From the NCBI GenBank assembly GCA_013350335.1, contig CM023540.1, positions 2,790,001-2,854,000 on the forward strand: DNA of 64,000 bases. Direction: 5' to 3'. Positions within the stretch are counted from its first letter, which is position 1; each line of letters opens with the position of its first letter. This DNA is from Chimonanthus salicifolius (Eukaryota; Streptophyta; Magnoliopsida; Laurales; Calycanthaceae). The notes beneath the pieces are model-generated. The model was not told the DNA's origin, ran no database searches, and saw nothing but the letters and a program-made list of their open reading frames with translations. The translations under genes were made by a program, and so were the position numbers. This document shows, piece after piece, positions 34,291 to 47,260 of the stretch.

Positions 34291-34527
34291 ATGCCTCCTC
34301 GTTCTGTTAGGAGAGAAGAATTATTGTGTTATCTCAGACATCGTGAAAATCAGCTTAGAAGATTAGAAAATGCTATCCGACAAATAGACGAAAATATAGC
34401 TGCAGGAAGATATCTTGTTATTTGCATACATACTATTAGGAGATCTACATTAGTATCCTTGTGTAATCATGCAAGTGAATATTGTAACCTTTTGAATGAA
34501 GAATTAGAATTATTATCTCGGGTTTAA
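34291..34527 (+). CDS. EPRV copy C: ORF1, open 78-codon basic coiled-coil protein
   Basis: Same length as the copy at 30374-30138, with differences such as RRENQLRRLE for RRQNQLRRLE. Open in two of five copies; A, D and E have frameshifts or stops. Begins after the leader and ends 248 bases before the MP start. Confidence 0.6.
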   Translation: MPPRSVRREELLCYLRHRENQLRRLENAIRQIDENIAAGRYLVICIHTIRRSTLVSLCNHASEYCNLLNEELELLSRV

Positions 34528-34775
34528 ATCTTTGCCAAGACCTTTTAATAGCAAGATGAATTAAATCTATTATCTAGGATCTGAAGTTTTTTTAACCTAG
34601 TTGATTTATCTAATTCTCTTTAGAACTTTTATTTTCCTTCTTATTCTCCACTTTTGTGCCTCGTTTATTTTTCAAAAAGTGTGGTCGCATTGTAAGTCCC
34701 ACTTCTGGCCGTGATCAGGCATTAAGGGCTGTAAATCGTTGACAGAACTTTTTTTGCTTTTAACGAGCCACTCAA

Positions 34776-35969
34776 ATGGAAAATTCTAAGGGAAAAACAA
34801 AACTTTTTAAGAATTAGTTTAAGTCATTTCAGCATCCTTCTAATAGGTCTACTTCATCTTCCTCATCTTACCAATCTACTTTGTCCAACTTTCATCATGC
34901 CAGTATAGCTAAAGAAAATCCAGAAAAAATAAAAAATTCTGAAGAAAAGAGGTATGAAAACTTTGACCAAACCATATCCAATTGGAAAATGCCAGCGTTA
35001 CCTGGAACAGAAATATATAGTAATGGTACATTTGAAGAGCAAAATGATTACCACATCAAAACTATTGAAAAAACTGTCTCCCTCTCTAGAGGAAAACAGA
35101 CAATTAGAATTCTTGAAAGAAGAATTATTGAACAAATCAGAACCAAATATAACTACCTACACATAAGATTAATTCAGGTAGGAATCAAACCACTGTTTCG
35201 ATTAGGATTAAATGTTTTTGTATGTGCTTATGTGAGAGATCAGAGACATGACGAGTTTGATGATTCTCTATATGTCATGGTTGAATCAAGTCTCTGTCAT
35301 GGACCTGTTTATTTTAATTGTTTCCCAAACATCACAATGGATGCTCAAGATGATGATGTCCTTGATTGTGCAACCATTGGATTCCAAAGTAAAGGATTAA
35401 AGATGAGTAGAAGAAGTAAACCTTTTGCTCTAGTCTATCGGGTGTTCTACAAATCCATAATCTCTGTCTTTCCCATGATAGCCTACAATGACAAAGTTGA
35501 TAAAGAAAAAACCACAGTTCTTATGAAAACAAACTTTAATAATAATGTGTTTATCCCAAAAGTTATCAGCTGGGAAGAGGTTGTTCTCCCTGGAAATTGG
35601 CAAATAGAAGATGTCACCCCAAGAGTAAATGAAATAACAGATGATTTACAAAGCATAGTCAAATTACCAAATGGCAATGTTAAAGTCAATTTTAGGAGAA
35701 AAATGGAAAAAGCTAGGAGAAGTTTTGCCAGCTACACGAAAGGAAAAAAAAGTTTTAAACTGGAAGAAGTGGATGATGATCAAAAAAGCAGTGAGAAAGA
35801 AGAAATGGATCAAAAGGTTTTTAGAAATAAAGAAAGTGGAATTGAACACCCTGTGTATAAAAGAACTTCGTCAGAAAGGACCTACAACCGCAGTGAGAAT
35901 GATTTCCTCCATGGAGTCATAAGAATGGTTAGTATCCAAAAGCCAGAGGAAACCGTAAAAAGAATTTGA
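34776..35969 (+). pseudogene. EPRV copy C: movement protein, nearly open
   Basis: A TAG about 12 codons after the ATG (34776) is shared with copy A. Downstream, 34881-35969 is open for 362 codons, the longest frame in the window, with the full 30K-type core (HGPVYFNC, FIPKVISWEEVV, WQIEDVTPRVNE) and a charged tail. It ends in a frameshift near 35960 where the capsid region should follow. Confidence 0.9.
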
Positions 35970-38060
35970 AATTGACAAATCATACCTGTGAGAAAATCTG
36001 AAAAATCACCCTCTAAAAGATTGGTTTTTCAAAACCTTTAGCTTAGAAGAAAAAGAGAAAATGAGAGGGTTATGGTATTACCAGATGGAAGAAAAAGAAA
36101 GAAATATACCTTTCTTTGATTGGTTTATGGAGTATTTTAAGAAAGGGAAAGATAAAAAAGAAGAAACACAAAGCCCAAAACAAATAAGAGTTATAGGAAA
36201 AACGTCTAGGACATGGAAAGACGTTGAAGGAAAAGAGATTCAAAGATCTCACCCACCATGGAAGAAACTTGATATTTCTGCCTCAAAAGAAACCAAGAAT
36301 TTTGCTATGCCTATAAAAAATGGATCCATATTTGAATAAAAAACAGAAATAAATGGTATTGACATAGCAAGGAGCCTTGGAGATATAATTGAACAAAATA
36401 GTTACACTAATCTATCCTTATCAACCATTGGAGACCAAACGGAAGGGATAGAAAGAACAATTAGAAGAAAACCAGAATTAAATAAAGGGAAAGAAGAAAG
36501 TTCAGAAGAAATCCTTGCAAATGCGATATATGTTCCTAGAAAATTGCCATCAGGAATTATTTTGCAAGAAGGACCATTTAAAATGACAGATGAAATGCAA
36601 ACTACTAGAATGGAAAGTCTCAATGTTGGGGGAAAAAGATTTAGCATCCTTAGAGTCTCTGCGTCAGAAAACTTGCTAATAAACCGCTTAAAGAAATGGA
36701 ATCCCCAAGCAGAACTGCCTACAACAAAGAATTATTATTCCAGACCAACTCCTATAGATCTACAACTTGAAGAAGCCCCATATACGTATACTCAGGACCT
36801 ATCATATTCGGGAAATTCCTTATTTGAATGGAATTTAGATGGATTAACCGAATATCAAATAATCCAAATGGTCCATAGTATGCTGATATATTCTAATGCT
36901 TGTGAAGTTAGGGCAAACACTCCAAGAAACATCTTTCTCATGATAACCACCTCTTTCAATGGGATATTAAGAGGATGGTGGAATTATGGATTATCTGGAG
37001 CCCAAACACTTGAAATTGAAAATGCTGTCAAATTATATGAATATGGAAGAATTATATACAGAGATAAAATCACAAGAAATTTAGTAGATCCCAATATCAA
37101 ACTTGAAGCAGGCACTAGTCAAATCCCTGAAAATTATGAAACACAATCTGATTGTGTTAGTGTCCTACTTTTATGCATCCTCAATGAATTCAGTGGAGGA
37201 ATTGCTCTAATTAAGGAGAAAAATCGGCAGCAATTACATCGTCTAAGATGTAGAACCTTAAGAGAATTTCCTTGGTATAAAGATGTATTTTTATCAAAGT
37301 TATACCAACTGAATGATTGTAATTCTGATATTTGAAAAGAAAGGTTCATATCTGGATTATCACCCTTGTTTGCTGAAAAGGTGCGTAACTCCTTGAGAGA
37401 AGAAATGCATGGTACTATGAATTACAGCATGCTGACAAGGAATTATATAAAGGATTAATAAGGTCGGCATTGTGCTCTGCACTGACTTAAAGATCAGTAA
37501 ACAAGCTGAAAAAATGAGAAAATATGCTGGAAACAGAGAATTAGGAGATTTCTGCTTCCAATTTGGTTTGGACCAAACACCAGAATCAAAAAGAAAACCT
37601 TCGCGTTCTAGATTTATCCTCGAAAGAAGAAATAAAATGATGAGGAAATACAAATATAGCAGATCCAAGAGTCAATTCTCAAAGAAAAATTATGATACTC
37701 CTTAATTGAAAAGAAAATCCAAAAAATATCCTAAAAGAGAAAACCCAACTGGAAAAATACCTAGTTGCTATCCTTGTGGAAAAAGGGTCATTATTCAAAC
37801 AAATGTTTCAAAAAGGAAAAATATCCTAAGAAGAAACTTAGAAAAATTACTAAAGAGGATGATGAAGAAATTTCTAATAGAGAAGACTCTCAATTAAATT
37901 CCCAAGAAGAACATGGGTCTAGCTCATCAACTGATGAATCCAGTGTTGAAGAAAATGTTCCTCATCTTCAACTCATTAAACAATTTCAAGCATGTACATG
38001 TAATTCTGATGATGATGGTATTGAAGGAGAATGGTCATTACCCTCTAATGAGGATCTTGG
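35970..38060 (+). pseudogene. EPRV copy C: capsid region with damaged CCHC knuckle
   Basis: Open pieces are 36061-36339, 36544-37335 and 37472-37705. Breaks include a TAA near 36337, a 9-bp loss near 36600, a TGA for Trp near 37333 and a 12-base loss near 37437. The knuckle (about 37768) reads CYPCGK and then loses a base, so it is not intact. Confidence 0.85.
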
Positions 38061-38960
38061 TATACATATTCATGTCCTAACTGCCCCTCAAAAATTACTC
38101 CTTGAAATGGTTGATAATATCCATGATCCAGAGAAAAAAGTTCAATTTTTAAATCAAATTTCAAAATTGGGAGGGGAAGAAGAAGGAGAGAGTTCGCAAA
38201 CAAAAAATGATGAATCTCCATATTACCCAAAAAGGACAAAAGAAACATTTCATACGCCAACTTATTCCTTAATTGACCTTATGAATAGGGCTGAAAAAAT
38301 TCATACTATAAACAACTCATTAACTCTCGGAGATCTACAAAGAGAATTAAATGACCAAAAAAGAGAGATCAGAGAGTTAAGATTAGAATTAACCAAAAGG
38401 CAAAATGAGCTTGATGAAAGAGTCACCTTACTAGAACATGATGGTGCCTTTGGAGAATACAATGAAGAAAAATTTGTCCAAAGAATTAAATGAGAAATTA
38501 GCAGAGTCTCTACTGGAGTGATCCCTACTAAATGCATCTATCAACAGTGGAGAGTCCAGGTGAAAATAAAAATAAATTTTTTGAAAAAATTGTGAATGCC
38601 ATTATTGACACTGGAGCAGATTTAAATGTCATTAGATTGGGAATCATCCCTATTGAATTTACAAGTGAGTCAAAACAATTTGTATCTACTGCCAATGGAA
38701 CAAGTATTTCCATAGAAAAAAAATTCCAAATGTTCATGTTTGCTTCCAAGGAGTCTGTGTTACTTCACCCTTTATTATTTCAGAAGATATTGTTAATGAT
38801 GTACTTCTTGGATCCCCGTTTACTCTTTTAATCCAACCTTTTTTAGTAAATACTAATGGAATCTCTACAAATATCAAAGGCATAAATGTAAATCTTGATT
38901 TCATAGATGATCCCTGTGAAACAAAAATCCCAAAGATAAACCAAATTATTAATGGTAGAG
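38061..38960 (+). pseudogene. EPRV copy C: linker and aspartic protease
   Basis: The linker frame (37765-38493) contains a Leu/Glu-rich coiled coil (LNDQKREIRELRLELTKR). DTGAD is at 38607-38621. Frameshifts flank the motif, for example near 38720, and the second conserved segment follows near 38805. Confidence 0.85.
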
Positions 38961-39321
38961 AAAACTATATGAAAGATCTAAAAAAGGAAATTAAAATTGC
39001 TCAAATTACAAAAATTTTGGAAAAAAAAGAGTTTCAAGAAAAAATAGAAAATCTTACGAAACAATTTGAAAATGAATGCTGTTCTGAATTACCCTCTGCA
39101 TTCTGGAATAGAAAAAGACACATTGTAAGTCTACCATATATTAAAGGATTTGATGAAAAAGATATTCCCACAAAAGTTCGTCCATCACAAATGGATGCAA
39201 ATCATTTAAAGCTTTGTCAAGAAGAAATAAGTGACTTATTGAAGAAAGGATTGATCAGAAAAAGCAAATCCCCTTGGAGTTGTGCGGCATTCTATGTCGA
39301 AAAGGCTGCTGAAATAGAAAG
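38961..39321 (+). pseudogene. EPRV copy C: RT N-terminus, cut by LTR
   Basis: The frame 38969-39349 runs through HIVSLPYIKGFDEKDIP and SPWSCAAFYVEKAAEIE, then enters the LTR at 39322. The remainder of RT starts at 46766. Confidence 0.9.
39317..39321. repeat. Target-site duplication, left (GAAAG)
   Basis: Exact match to 46761-46765, the five bases after the LTR. Confidence 0.92.
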
Positions 39322-41154
39322 TTTAACACCCCGGATTTTCAAGTTATAAATATTTACGGAAATTACCCATTTAATTAATGAATTTTAGATATGGACCTTA
39401 GATGGGTAAAATGTTGGGTCATTGCCCAATAAAGACTGAACGAATTTTGGTAAATGGTTTGAAATGAATTAAATGGGGCTAGATTTAATTAGTAATGGAA
39501 TATATATAAATAAGGGATTTGAATTAATTTCATGCGCATGAAAGATTTTGGGATGGTTCCAATAAGATGAATTAGGCAATGGCATCTGATTGTCTAAACC
39601 AAATGAGGAAGTTATCTAATCTAAAGAGATATGCGCATGAAATACTAGAATATGTTAAATAAAGGATTGAGATGTCTAAATAAATATAGATAGCTTGGTC
39701 GCATGAAGAGATATGAATATCTAGGATCATTTTGAAAAGGGGGTCTTTCCCTTGATGAGAACTACATTTAGACAATTGTCAAATTGGAAGGTCAGCAACT
39801 TCTAAGTAAGACACAACAAAGGGGCGCATAGCACTTGCTATCTTAGAGAGATAAAGGGGCACACGGCAATGGTTATTATTTCAAGGAGCACATGGCATAG
39901 GGGAAATATCTATCTTGATACCTTCTAAATTGGGACAAGTTGTAAGCAGTATAAGGAGAGAAGGAGAGGGGCACACGGCATTCACATTGCTATCAAAGTG
40001 AGGCACACGACATTCACACACAAAGGAAAGAGTAGCCAGCAAGAGAAAAGATCTAGGAGGAAAAGAGGCTAAGGACGGATTGAATGAGCAAGAACAAGCA
40101 GAAGGAATCGCGAAACCGGTATGTGATTTCATATTTTTGTTTAAGATAAAGAACCATAGGGTTCGGCCATGGTGTATGGCCGAACCCCATGGAAGAAAAT
40201 TGGTAGAAGATCATGGTATTAAATTTAATGGAAAGACATGGTTATTGGTTAGAAACCATGGAAGAAAATAAATGGACAATTATGAACCATTTGATGGAAA
40301 AATATGGAAGGACTATGGAAATTTAATTAAAGTTTGAAAGATAGAAACCATGGAAAGACATGGTTTGATTTATGGGTTTTTGGAGGTTGAACTCCATGGA
40401 AGATTATTCATATCTTAAAAGGTTTACATGGAGATAATCATGGATGAACCATAGGGTTCAGCCATGGTGTATGGCCGAACCCCATGGAAGGTCATTGGTT
40501 AATTTTAAATAAGAGTTGATGTTAATGTTATGTAAATTTTGAAAGGGTTAAATGGATAAGAATCATGAATAAATTGAATGGGTCTTATTGGATTTTAATG
40601 GATTAAATGTAAGATCAATGTTTAATAATTTGTAGAAAGAAGATTGTGAACCATAGGGTTCGGCCATGGTGTATGGCCAAACCCCACAGAGTTGTTTTAG
40701 TATGGTGGTTGGATTTTAATTGATTAAATGGAAGATTGGATGCTAGGTTTGGAAACTTTCTAATTATGGAGTTGGATATTTAATTTAGAAAGTTTCTATT
40801 TAAGGACTTTCTAATTATGGAGTTGGATAATTAATTTAGAAAGTTTCTATTTAAGGACTTTCTAATTATGGAGTTGGATATTAAATTAGAGGTCTCTAAT
40901 TTTGGAAGGAAGAGATTAAATTGGAAAGTCTCTAATTTTGGAAGGTAGAGATTAAATTGGAAAACCTTTTAATTATGGAAGGAATGGATTGTTTTTGGAA
41001 AGTGGAGATTAAATTAGAAAACTTTCTAATTATGGATTATTGATGAAAATTGGAAACTTAGACATCATAAGGTTCGGCCATGGTGCTTGGCCGAACCCCA
41101 TGAACCAATTTTTATGGGTCATGTATGGACTTAATATTTAAATGAATGGTGGAC

Positions 41155-41159
41155 CAATT
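41155..41159. repeat. Target-site duplication of nested LTR, left (CAATT)
   Basis: Exact match to 44526-44530. Confidence 0.93.
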
Positions 41160-41699
41160 TGTAACACCCCGCCCTTTTCACTCTAATAATTAGAGTTTAT
41201 TTTATTTTTTTAAATATAATAATCTAGTGATCGTGGCGGAGTGTGACGACGCGAGTTAAGTTCGAATCTCTAAATCCGACCCTTAACTGGCCAAGCCCAT
41301 GTGCGTATGAACTAAGTCCATAAAACTGATCCACACATGGTACAAATACAACTTGCGGAATTAACTTAGTCTTAATCTAACTGAGGTTATAATAGATCCT
41401 ATGACTATTCCAATTTTCCATTCTTAGATAGCAAAGTACATAATTTATTCTCCAAAATTACTATAAAACCTTAGTCTACCATTCATTCCAAACCATCTAA
41501 ATAAACCAAACCACAGTAGCTACTTAACTACATTATTACATGCCAGCATCATCTAGCTATCAAATTACATTGTCGAAATAAATCAAATAACAAGTTCATA
41601 ATAGTCCATTCAAAGTCCATTCAAATCATTCAAACCGCCCAAGCTTCTTTGCTTGGTCCCCTTCTCAATCCTCATTCGTTGTCTTTCCTGCGTCATCCA

Positions 41700-42816
41700 C
41701 TAAGGGTAGAGATAGGGCGTTAGATCAACGTGCCCAGTAGTGTTTCCGAATAGGGCTACCACAGGGTTAGAATAAAACATGCAAATAATATAATAATACA
41801 TGTGTGTCAAAATTCCATAAAAACATGCTATGTATGAAATGAACATGTAATGAGTCCCACCCATCACCATTCTACATAGCCTCCTCTTGACGGGATTCTC
41901 ATCGTCAAGGTACCCCACAATGGTCTTTCGGACGCCCCGACGGAGTGTGGCCTCCGGATTCCTCTTGATGGGATTCTCATCATCAAGGTACCCCACAGTG
42001 GTCTTTCGGACGCCCCGACGGAGTGTGGCCTCCGGTTACAACAACATCATCCCATGCCATGCATGAGATGTCTATGCAAACATGCCATTTGTAAATATAA
42101 CTTTACATTCAAATAACTTATCAAACTCAACGTAAAACAGCAAATATCATATGTGGTTACAAAAAGGTAGGAAACCTACACTATGTTACTTTGTTTGACC
42201 CTTCCTTTGAACAGTCCATCAATCATCATTAGTGGGGTTCGACCATACTACATGGCCGAACCTCACCAAACTGATTTCTTTTGTTCATCTTTCCATCATC
42301 CATGATGACTGATCATATACCTATATTAAGTCCATAGACAAACCTATCTTATTCTTAAATCAAAGCACATAATGATTACATAATTTCCATCCTACACTTA
42401 ATCCAATTAACCATCAAAAACAGTCCATGGGGTTCGGCCATACACATGCCCGAACCCTATGGTTCTCTTAATGAAAACCCTCCAATATTTATCTATGATG
42501 TTAATCAGTAAATTAACCATAACATTGACATAGTTCAGCCATGTCATAGCTACTCCAAAATAGTAAGCTTATCTACCTTTTAAATCCTTTAAAACCTCCA
42601 TTTCATAATATGGATTTTGTCTCTCATACACCATAAAAATCACCAAGTTTTCCCATGGGGTTCGGCCATCCAAAGGGACCGAACCCTATGGTCCATATTT
42701 TACCATTTTTAAACATCATAATCCTATATCTAAACCATTGATGGATCTGGCCATACGATGGCCAGATCTTATTCCCTTAACCAACTTTATTTATCAATGG
42801 TTCAAAGTGCACTTAC
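41700..42816 (-). other. Candidate intron inside nested LTR (1117 bp)
   Basis: On the minus strand the donor is GTAAGT (42816-42811) after a GA-rich stretch. The acceptor is TCTACCCTTAG ending at 41700, with CTAAC (41723-41719) as branch-point candidate. The 78-bp tandem pair lies within it. Confidence 0.5.
41883..42037. repeat. 78-bp tandem repeat, 2 copies
   Basis: Units start at 41883 and 41961, with GGACGCCCCGACGGAGTGTG. The array is positionally equivalent to those in the other LTRs. Confidence 0.9.
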
Positions 42817-44525
42817 CAATACCGCGTCTCCTTCGGTTCTTTGACTCCTTCCTTGGTCCTTTCCTCCTTCCCTAGCCTCTCCTTCTTTCTTCTTGTTCTT
42901 TTGGCTGAGACAAACCTTGCTGCAACCTCCTTGGAATACTTCAGCCAGGTGATATGAAATTGAGAAAGAAAATGAGAGAGAAAGAAAGAGAACTTTGGCC
43001 TTGAATGAATGTGCTAAACCTTGATGCCAAAACCCTTTGGCTGAACTTGTCTTGATGAAAGAGATCAATCCAAGGACTGATTAAGCAACCAGCTGCTGCT
43101 TTTGATTTTGAAAGATGAAAACCGTCCAAGGAAGTGAGAGGGAGAGATATCCAATTCTTGATTTCAAATGGGGTGATCGTCCAAAGAGATGGGTTTTGAT
43201 TAAACCCATGTGTAACTCCCATTGTCTTAACCCAAAGTCTTTTATGTTACTTGGGGGTTTCATCTATGAAATGAAACCTCCCCAAGCTCTCAACGTCTCC
43301 CATGGATGGTGTTTGTGTAACCTCCCCTTTCCTTAAGGTCTCACATGGGGGTTTCATTTTGAGATAAGACTCCCATGTGCTGCACTGTCCCTCCATTGGT
43401 TGCCTCTTTGTTTTGGCTTGTGTAACAGCCACCTCTCTAATGTGTAACTCCATAAACAGCAGCTCCATTCAGCTCCATTTGATCCTCATTAACGTCCCAT
43501 GTGGGAGTTCCATCATTGAAATGAAACTCCCCTCCTCCAAGTGTGAACACACTTTGTAACTCCCATTGGCTTAATATCTATTTTGAAGTTTCAACTTTTA
43601 AATAAAAACTCTCCATGTTCCAACGATTAGCCCCTTGGTTAACCTTGTATTTGTAACTCTCAAACAGCCATTGTTTTAGCTTAAGTACTCACTACCTCTC
43701 CATTTGGAGCTTCATGCATAAGCCACAATCTCCATGCTCCCAACGTTGTAGCCTATAATTTTGAATTTGAAATGCCATAATCTATTATGTGTAACTCCAC
43801 CAAACAGCACTCCATTTATTCTCCATCCTTGGAGTTACATGCATGAACTATCAATCCATCTATTGGCTATCCTTTGAAGACTCAAGCATGGCATAAACCC
43901 TATACCATCTCCAACGTGCATATTGATTTGAAATTCAACTCTCACCCAAGTAACTCCCATGTAACGCCATTTCATTCTTCACTTGAGTGGGATTTACATG
44001 CATATAAAGCTTCCCATGCAGCCAACGTTTCTTAGTTTATCAATTGGAATTTAAAACACTATATTCTCATTCACACATCTCACCTATTTGAAATAAATAT
44101 TCCATCCAATTTATTTAATTAACTCCCCAACTCAACTCATTAATTTTAATGCAACTCAACCCATAAATTCAACTCCACTAAACTCCACAATTTATTCCAA
44201 CTCAATCTAAACCCAAACATTTAATTCATCTTAACCCAATTAAATTTTTGAGCTCAATTAATGGTCAAACATGTCAATCACGACCCATTGGGTCCAATTT
44301 GGCCATTTTGACCCATTTGACCCAATTACAACTCTTGACCTGTTTGAGTACATTTCATCCATTTATTTGTCTTGTAAACAAAACTACTAACCATTGGGTC
44401 TTAATTGGACCATTGGCCCAACACCTTACCCATTTAAATTCATATCAAAATAAATCACAATGGCAATTCCGTAAATATGAATAAATTCATGTAAATTGAT
44501 ATCTTTGAAATTCCAGGGTGTTACA

Positions 44526-44530
44526 CAATT
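44526..44530. repeat. Target-site duplication of nested LTR, right (CAATT)
   Basis: Exact match to 41155-41159. Confidence 0.93.
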
Positions 44531-45431
44531 AGAGAATGCAAATAAATGAATTATGGATTATGTTATGGGATTAGGGTTTTATTTTATGAACCATGAATCA
44601 ATGATGGATTATGTTTTGGAATCTAAACCTAAGGTAATGAAGGTAATGGCAAGTGTAATTAAAGGCCAAAGTGGAGAATCATGGGTTCGGCAATGGTGTA
44701 TGGCCGGACCCCATGAGGTTCTTTATGGACCAAAGTGGTGAAATAATTATGGGTCATTTATGGACCTAAGATGGTGAACTTGTATAATGGGCCTTTGTAT
44801 AATGTAATTGAATGGTTCACCAAACCAAGGGATGAAGGGTGAGAATAATGAAATTATAGCCTTGGATGGCAATATGCTAATTATGTAGAATTAATGGAAC
44901 TATGTTTTGAAACTCAAACATAAGTTGATGGAATCGGTTATGAATTATTTTAAAGGGTTATTGGGAGTGTTATGAATGTTTAAAATAAATAAATGGACCT
45001 ATGTATTGGAATCTAAGCCTAAGTTGTTGGAGGCAATGGCAAAGTGGTAAATAAGAGTGAAAGTGCTAGACCATGGGTTCGGCCATGGTGTATGGCCGAA
45101 CCCCATTGGAATTATTTGGTGAACTTAGATGTTTATGAATCTTGTTTCTAACCTAAACAAGAGGAATGTTTTGGTTATGATTAGACCAATGGCAAGGTTG
45201 TAAATACTTGCTAAAATGGAAGGTTAGACCAATGGCAATTTGGTAAATAAATGTGAAAATGGTAGGTCATGGGGTTATGTTAGCCATGGATGGCATTGTT
45301 ATAATTATGGTAAAAAATAAGGGACCATGGGTTCGGCCATGGTGTATGGCCGAACCCCATGAGAATTGGTTTATAGACTTAAAATATTATAAATCAAGTG
45401 GGACTTGGTTTTGATTGATTTTATATTATAA

Positions 45432-45524
45432 GGTAACGGGACCTCACAGGGTGTCTACGATCGTGAGCGGTTACCGGACGAAAGACACAAGGACAAGTTA
45501 GCGGTCTTTGGGTAGGATTCCACC
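45432..45524 (+). other. Conserved GC-rich LTR block
   Basis: Third plus-strand copy of the block at 1427-1507. GGTAAC/GTTACC and AAAGAC/GTCTTT arms are retained. Confidence 0.6.
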
Positions 45525-45747
45525 TCTTTGAAACCATGGGTTTATGTACATTGTCTTTATCTTATTTTTGATGAAATTATGTTGCAAAGGATATGTTTCA
45601 AAGTATGATTTTAAATGCTATGTTTATACGATAAAAAAACATGTGTTAGTATGTTTAAAAATGTGATTTTAAATGATATATTTTGTATTTCTATATAGCA
45701 TGTTGGCATTTGCATCTCATGCATGGCATGGGAGGGATGAACAGTAG

Positions 45748-46004
45748 CCGGAGATCCACCACTCCGTCGGGGCGTCCGTAAAACAAATTGTGGGGGATAC
45801 CTTGATGAGGAGCTTTCCATCAAGAGGATACTATGTAGCCGGAGATCCACCACTCCGTCGGGGCGTCCGTAAAAGAATCGTGGGGGATACCTTGATGTGA
45901 TTTCCATCAAGAAGATTCCGGAGATCCACCACTCCATCGGGGTGTCTGTAAAACAAATCGTGGGGGATACCTTGATGAGGAGTTTTCCATCAAGAGGATA
46001 TTTT
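45748..46004. repeat. 79-91 bp GC-rich tandem repeat, 3 copies
   Basis: Units start at 45748, 45839 and 45918, each with GGAGATCCACCACTCC followed by a TCGGGGCGTCCG-like segment and ACCTTGATG. Confidence 0.88.
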
Positions 46005-46760
46005 GTGATGGGTGGGACTCATTGCATATGATAGCATGGCATGGCATTGAATCGGCATGATTATGATCTTTATTATCATGCAAGGTTTCTGGTTTTTATC
46101 GGTATGATTGGATCTCTATTATCATACACTGCTTTGGATACGATGCTTTACAAGTATGGTATGATTTATTATAACTGGATTTGATATATGTATTATATCT
46201 GGATTTTTGGTACTAACCCATGTGGTAACCCTAATTGGAATACCTACTGGGCGCGTTGTTCTAATGCCCTACTTCTACCCTAGTGGATAATACAGGTAAC
46301 GAGGGGAACGATGAACGTGAAATGGGCCAGGCATAGGAGCTTGGATGCTTTACATATATATATTTGTTTAAGATACTCATAGGCTTGTATTTGGGAGTAT
46401 CTAGAATTTGGATTGTAATAACTTAGATGGATTTGCTATGTTTTACTGAATAATTATGATATGATAATGATGATTAAAGACTTGACGTACTTTGCTATCT
46501 GAATGGAATAAAACTGTGTTCTATTATGTTTCCACATGTTATAATTTTTATTCCGCATGTTTATATTGCTATGTGTGAACCGTTTTCTTGGACTGAGTCC
46601 ATGCACACATAGGGTTGGCCAGTTAAGGGTCGGACTTTAGAAGTTCGGACTTAGCTCGCGTCGTGACGTCCCGCTCTCTATCACTCTACTCTATTATAAA
46701 AAAAAAAAATAGACTCTGATTTTACGGAAAGAATAGAGTGAAAAAGGGCGGGGCGTTACA

Positions 46761-46765
46761 GAAAG
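46761..46765. repeat. Target-site duplication, right (GAAAG)
   Basis: Exact match to 39317-39321; the RT frame resumes after it. Confidence 0.92.
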
Positions 46766-47260
46766 AGAAGTTCCAAGATTGGTTATCAATTATAAGCCTT
46801 TAAACAAAGTATTGCAATCTATTAGGTATCCCCTGCCTAATACGCAAGACTTGCTTAACAGGCTAAACAATGCCCAAATATTTTCAAAATTCGACTTAAA
46901 ATCAGGATTTTGGCAGATTCAGATAAAAGAAGAAGATAGATATAAAACTGCATTCGCAGTTCCCATGGGACATTACGAATGGAATGTCATGTCCTTTGGA
47001 TTAAAAAATGCCCCATCTGAATTTCAAAATATCATGAATAATATATTTTCATCCTATACCCAGTTTACCAGTGTCTACATTGATGATATTCTTATCTTTT
47101 CTGAATCTGTAGATCAACATTGGAAACATTTGAATATATTCAAAAGAATTACAAAAGAAAATGGTCTAGTCTTGTCCAAAAGGAAAATGAATTTTTCCAA
47201 TAGAAAATCAGATTCTTAGGATTTGAAATAGAAGACAGAAAAATTACTCCTACCAACAGA
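46766..47260 (+). pseudogene. EPRV copy C: RT palm after LTR
   Basis: The frame 46779-47219 contains VINYKPLNK, FDLKSGFWQIQIKEE and YIDD (47076-47087). A small deletion after KRKMN shifts frame near 47194, similar to but distinct from the one in copy A. Confidence 0.92.

Larger units (their letters stand above)
41160..44525 (-). mobile_element. Nested inverted solo LTR (3366 bp)
   Basis: TGTAACACCCCGCC...CCAGGGTGTTACA with an exact CAATT duplication. Three hairpin motifs (42235, 42430, 42658) lie in its 1.1-kb candidate intron. The stretch 43200-44060 is a degenerate repeat field of about 100-130 bp units around TGTGTAACTCC and ATGAAACTCCC. No gene is supported. Confidence 0.94.
40119..46283 (+). 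other. Candidate intron inside LTR (interrupted by nested LTR)
   Basis: The donor GTATGT (40119) follows a GA-rich exon-like stretch that aligns with the one before 17352. The acceptor CTACCCTAG ends at 46283, with CTAAT at 46261-46265. Removing the nested LTR leaves about 2.8 kb. Confidence 0.45.
39322..46760 (+). mobile_element. Solo LTR (about 4.07 kb without the nested insert) in EPRV copy C
   Basis: Begins TTTAACACCCCGG (first G of the TG end changed) and ends GGGGCGTTACA. It carries seven hairpin motifs (40160, 40455, 40658, 41071, 44683, 45075, 45330), repeated segments of about 50 bp with AATTTAGAAAGTTTCTATTT near 40790-40880, the conserved GC block (45432-45524) and a three-unit tandem array. 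A second LTR in inverse orientation sits at 41160-44525. TATAAGG is at 39950-39956. No gene seen. Confidence 0.93.
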
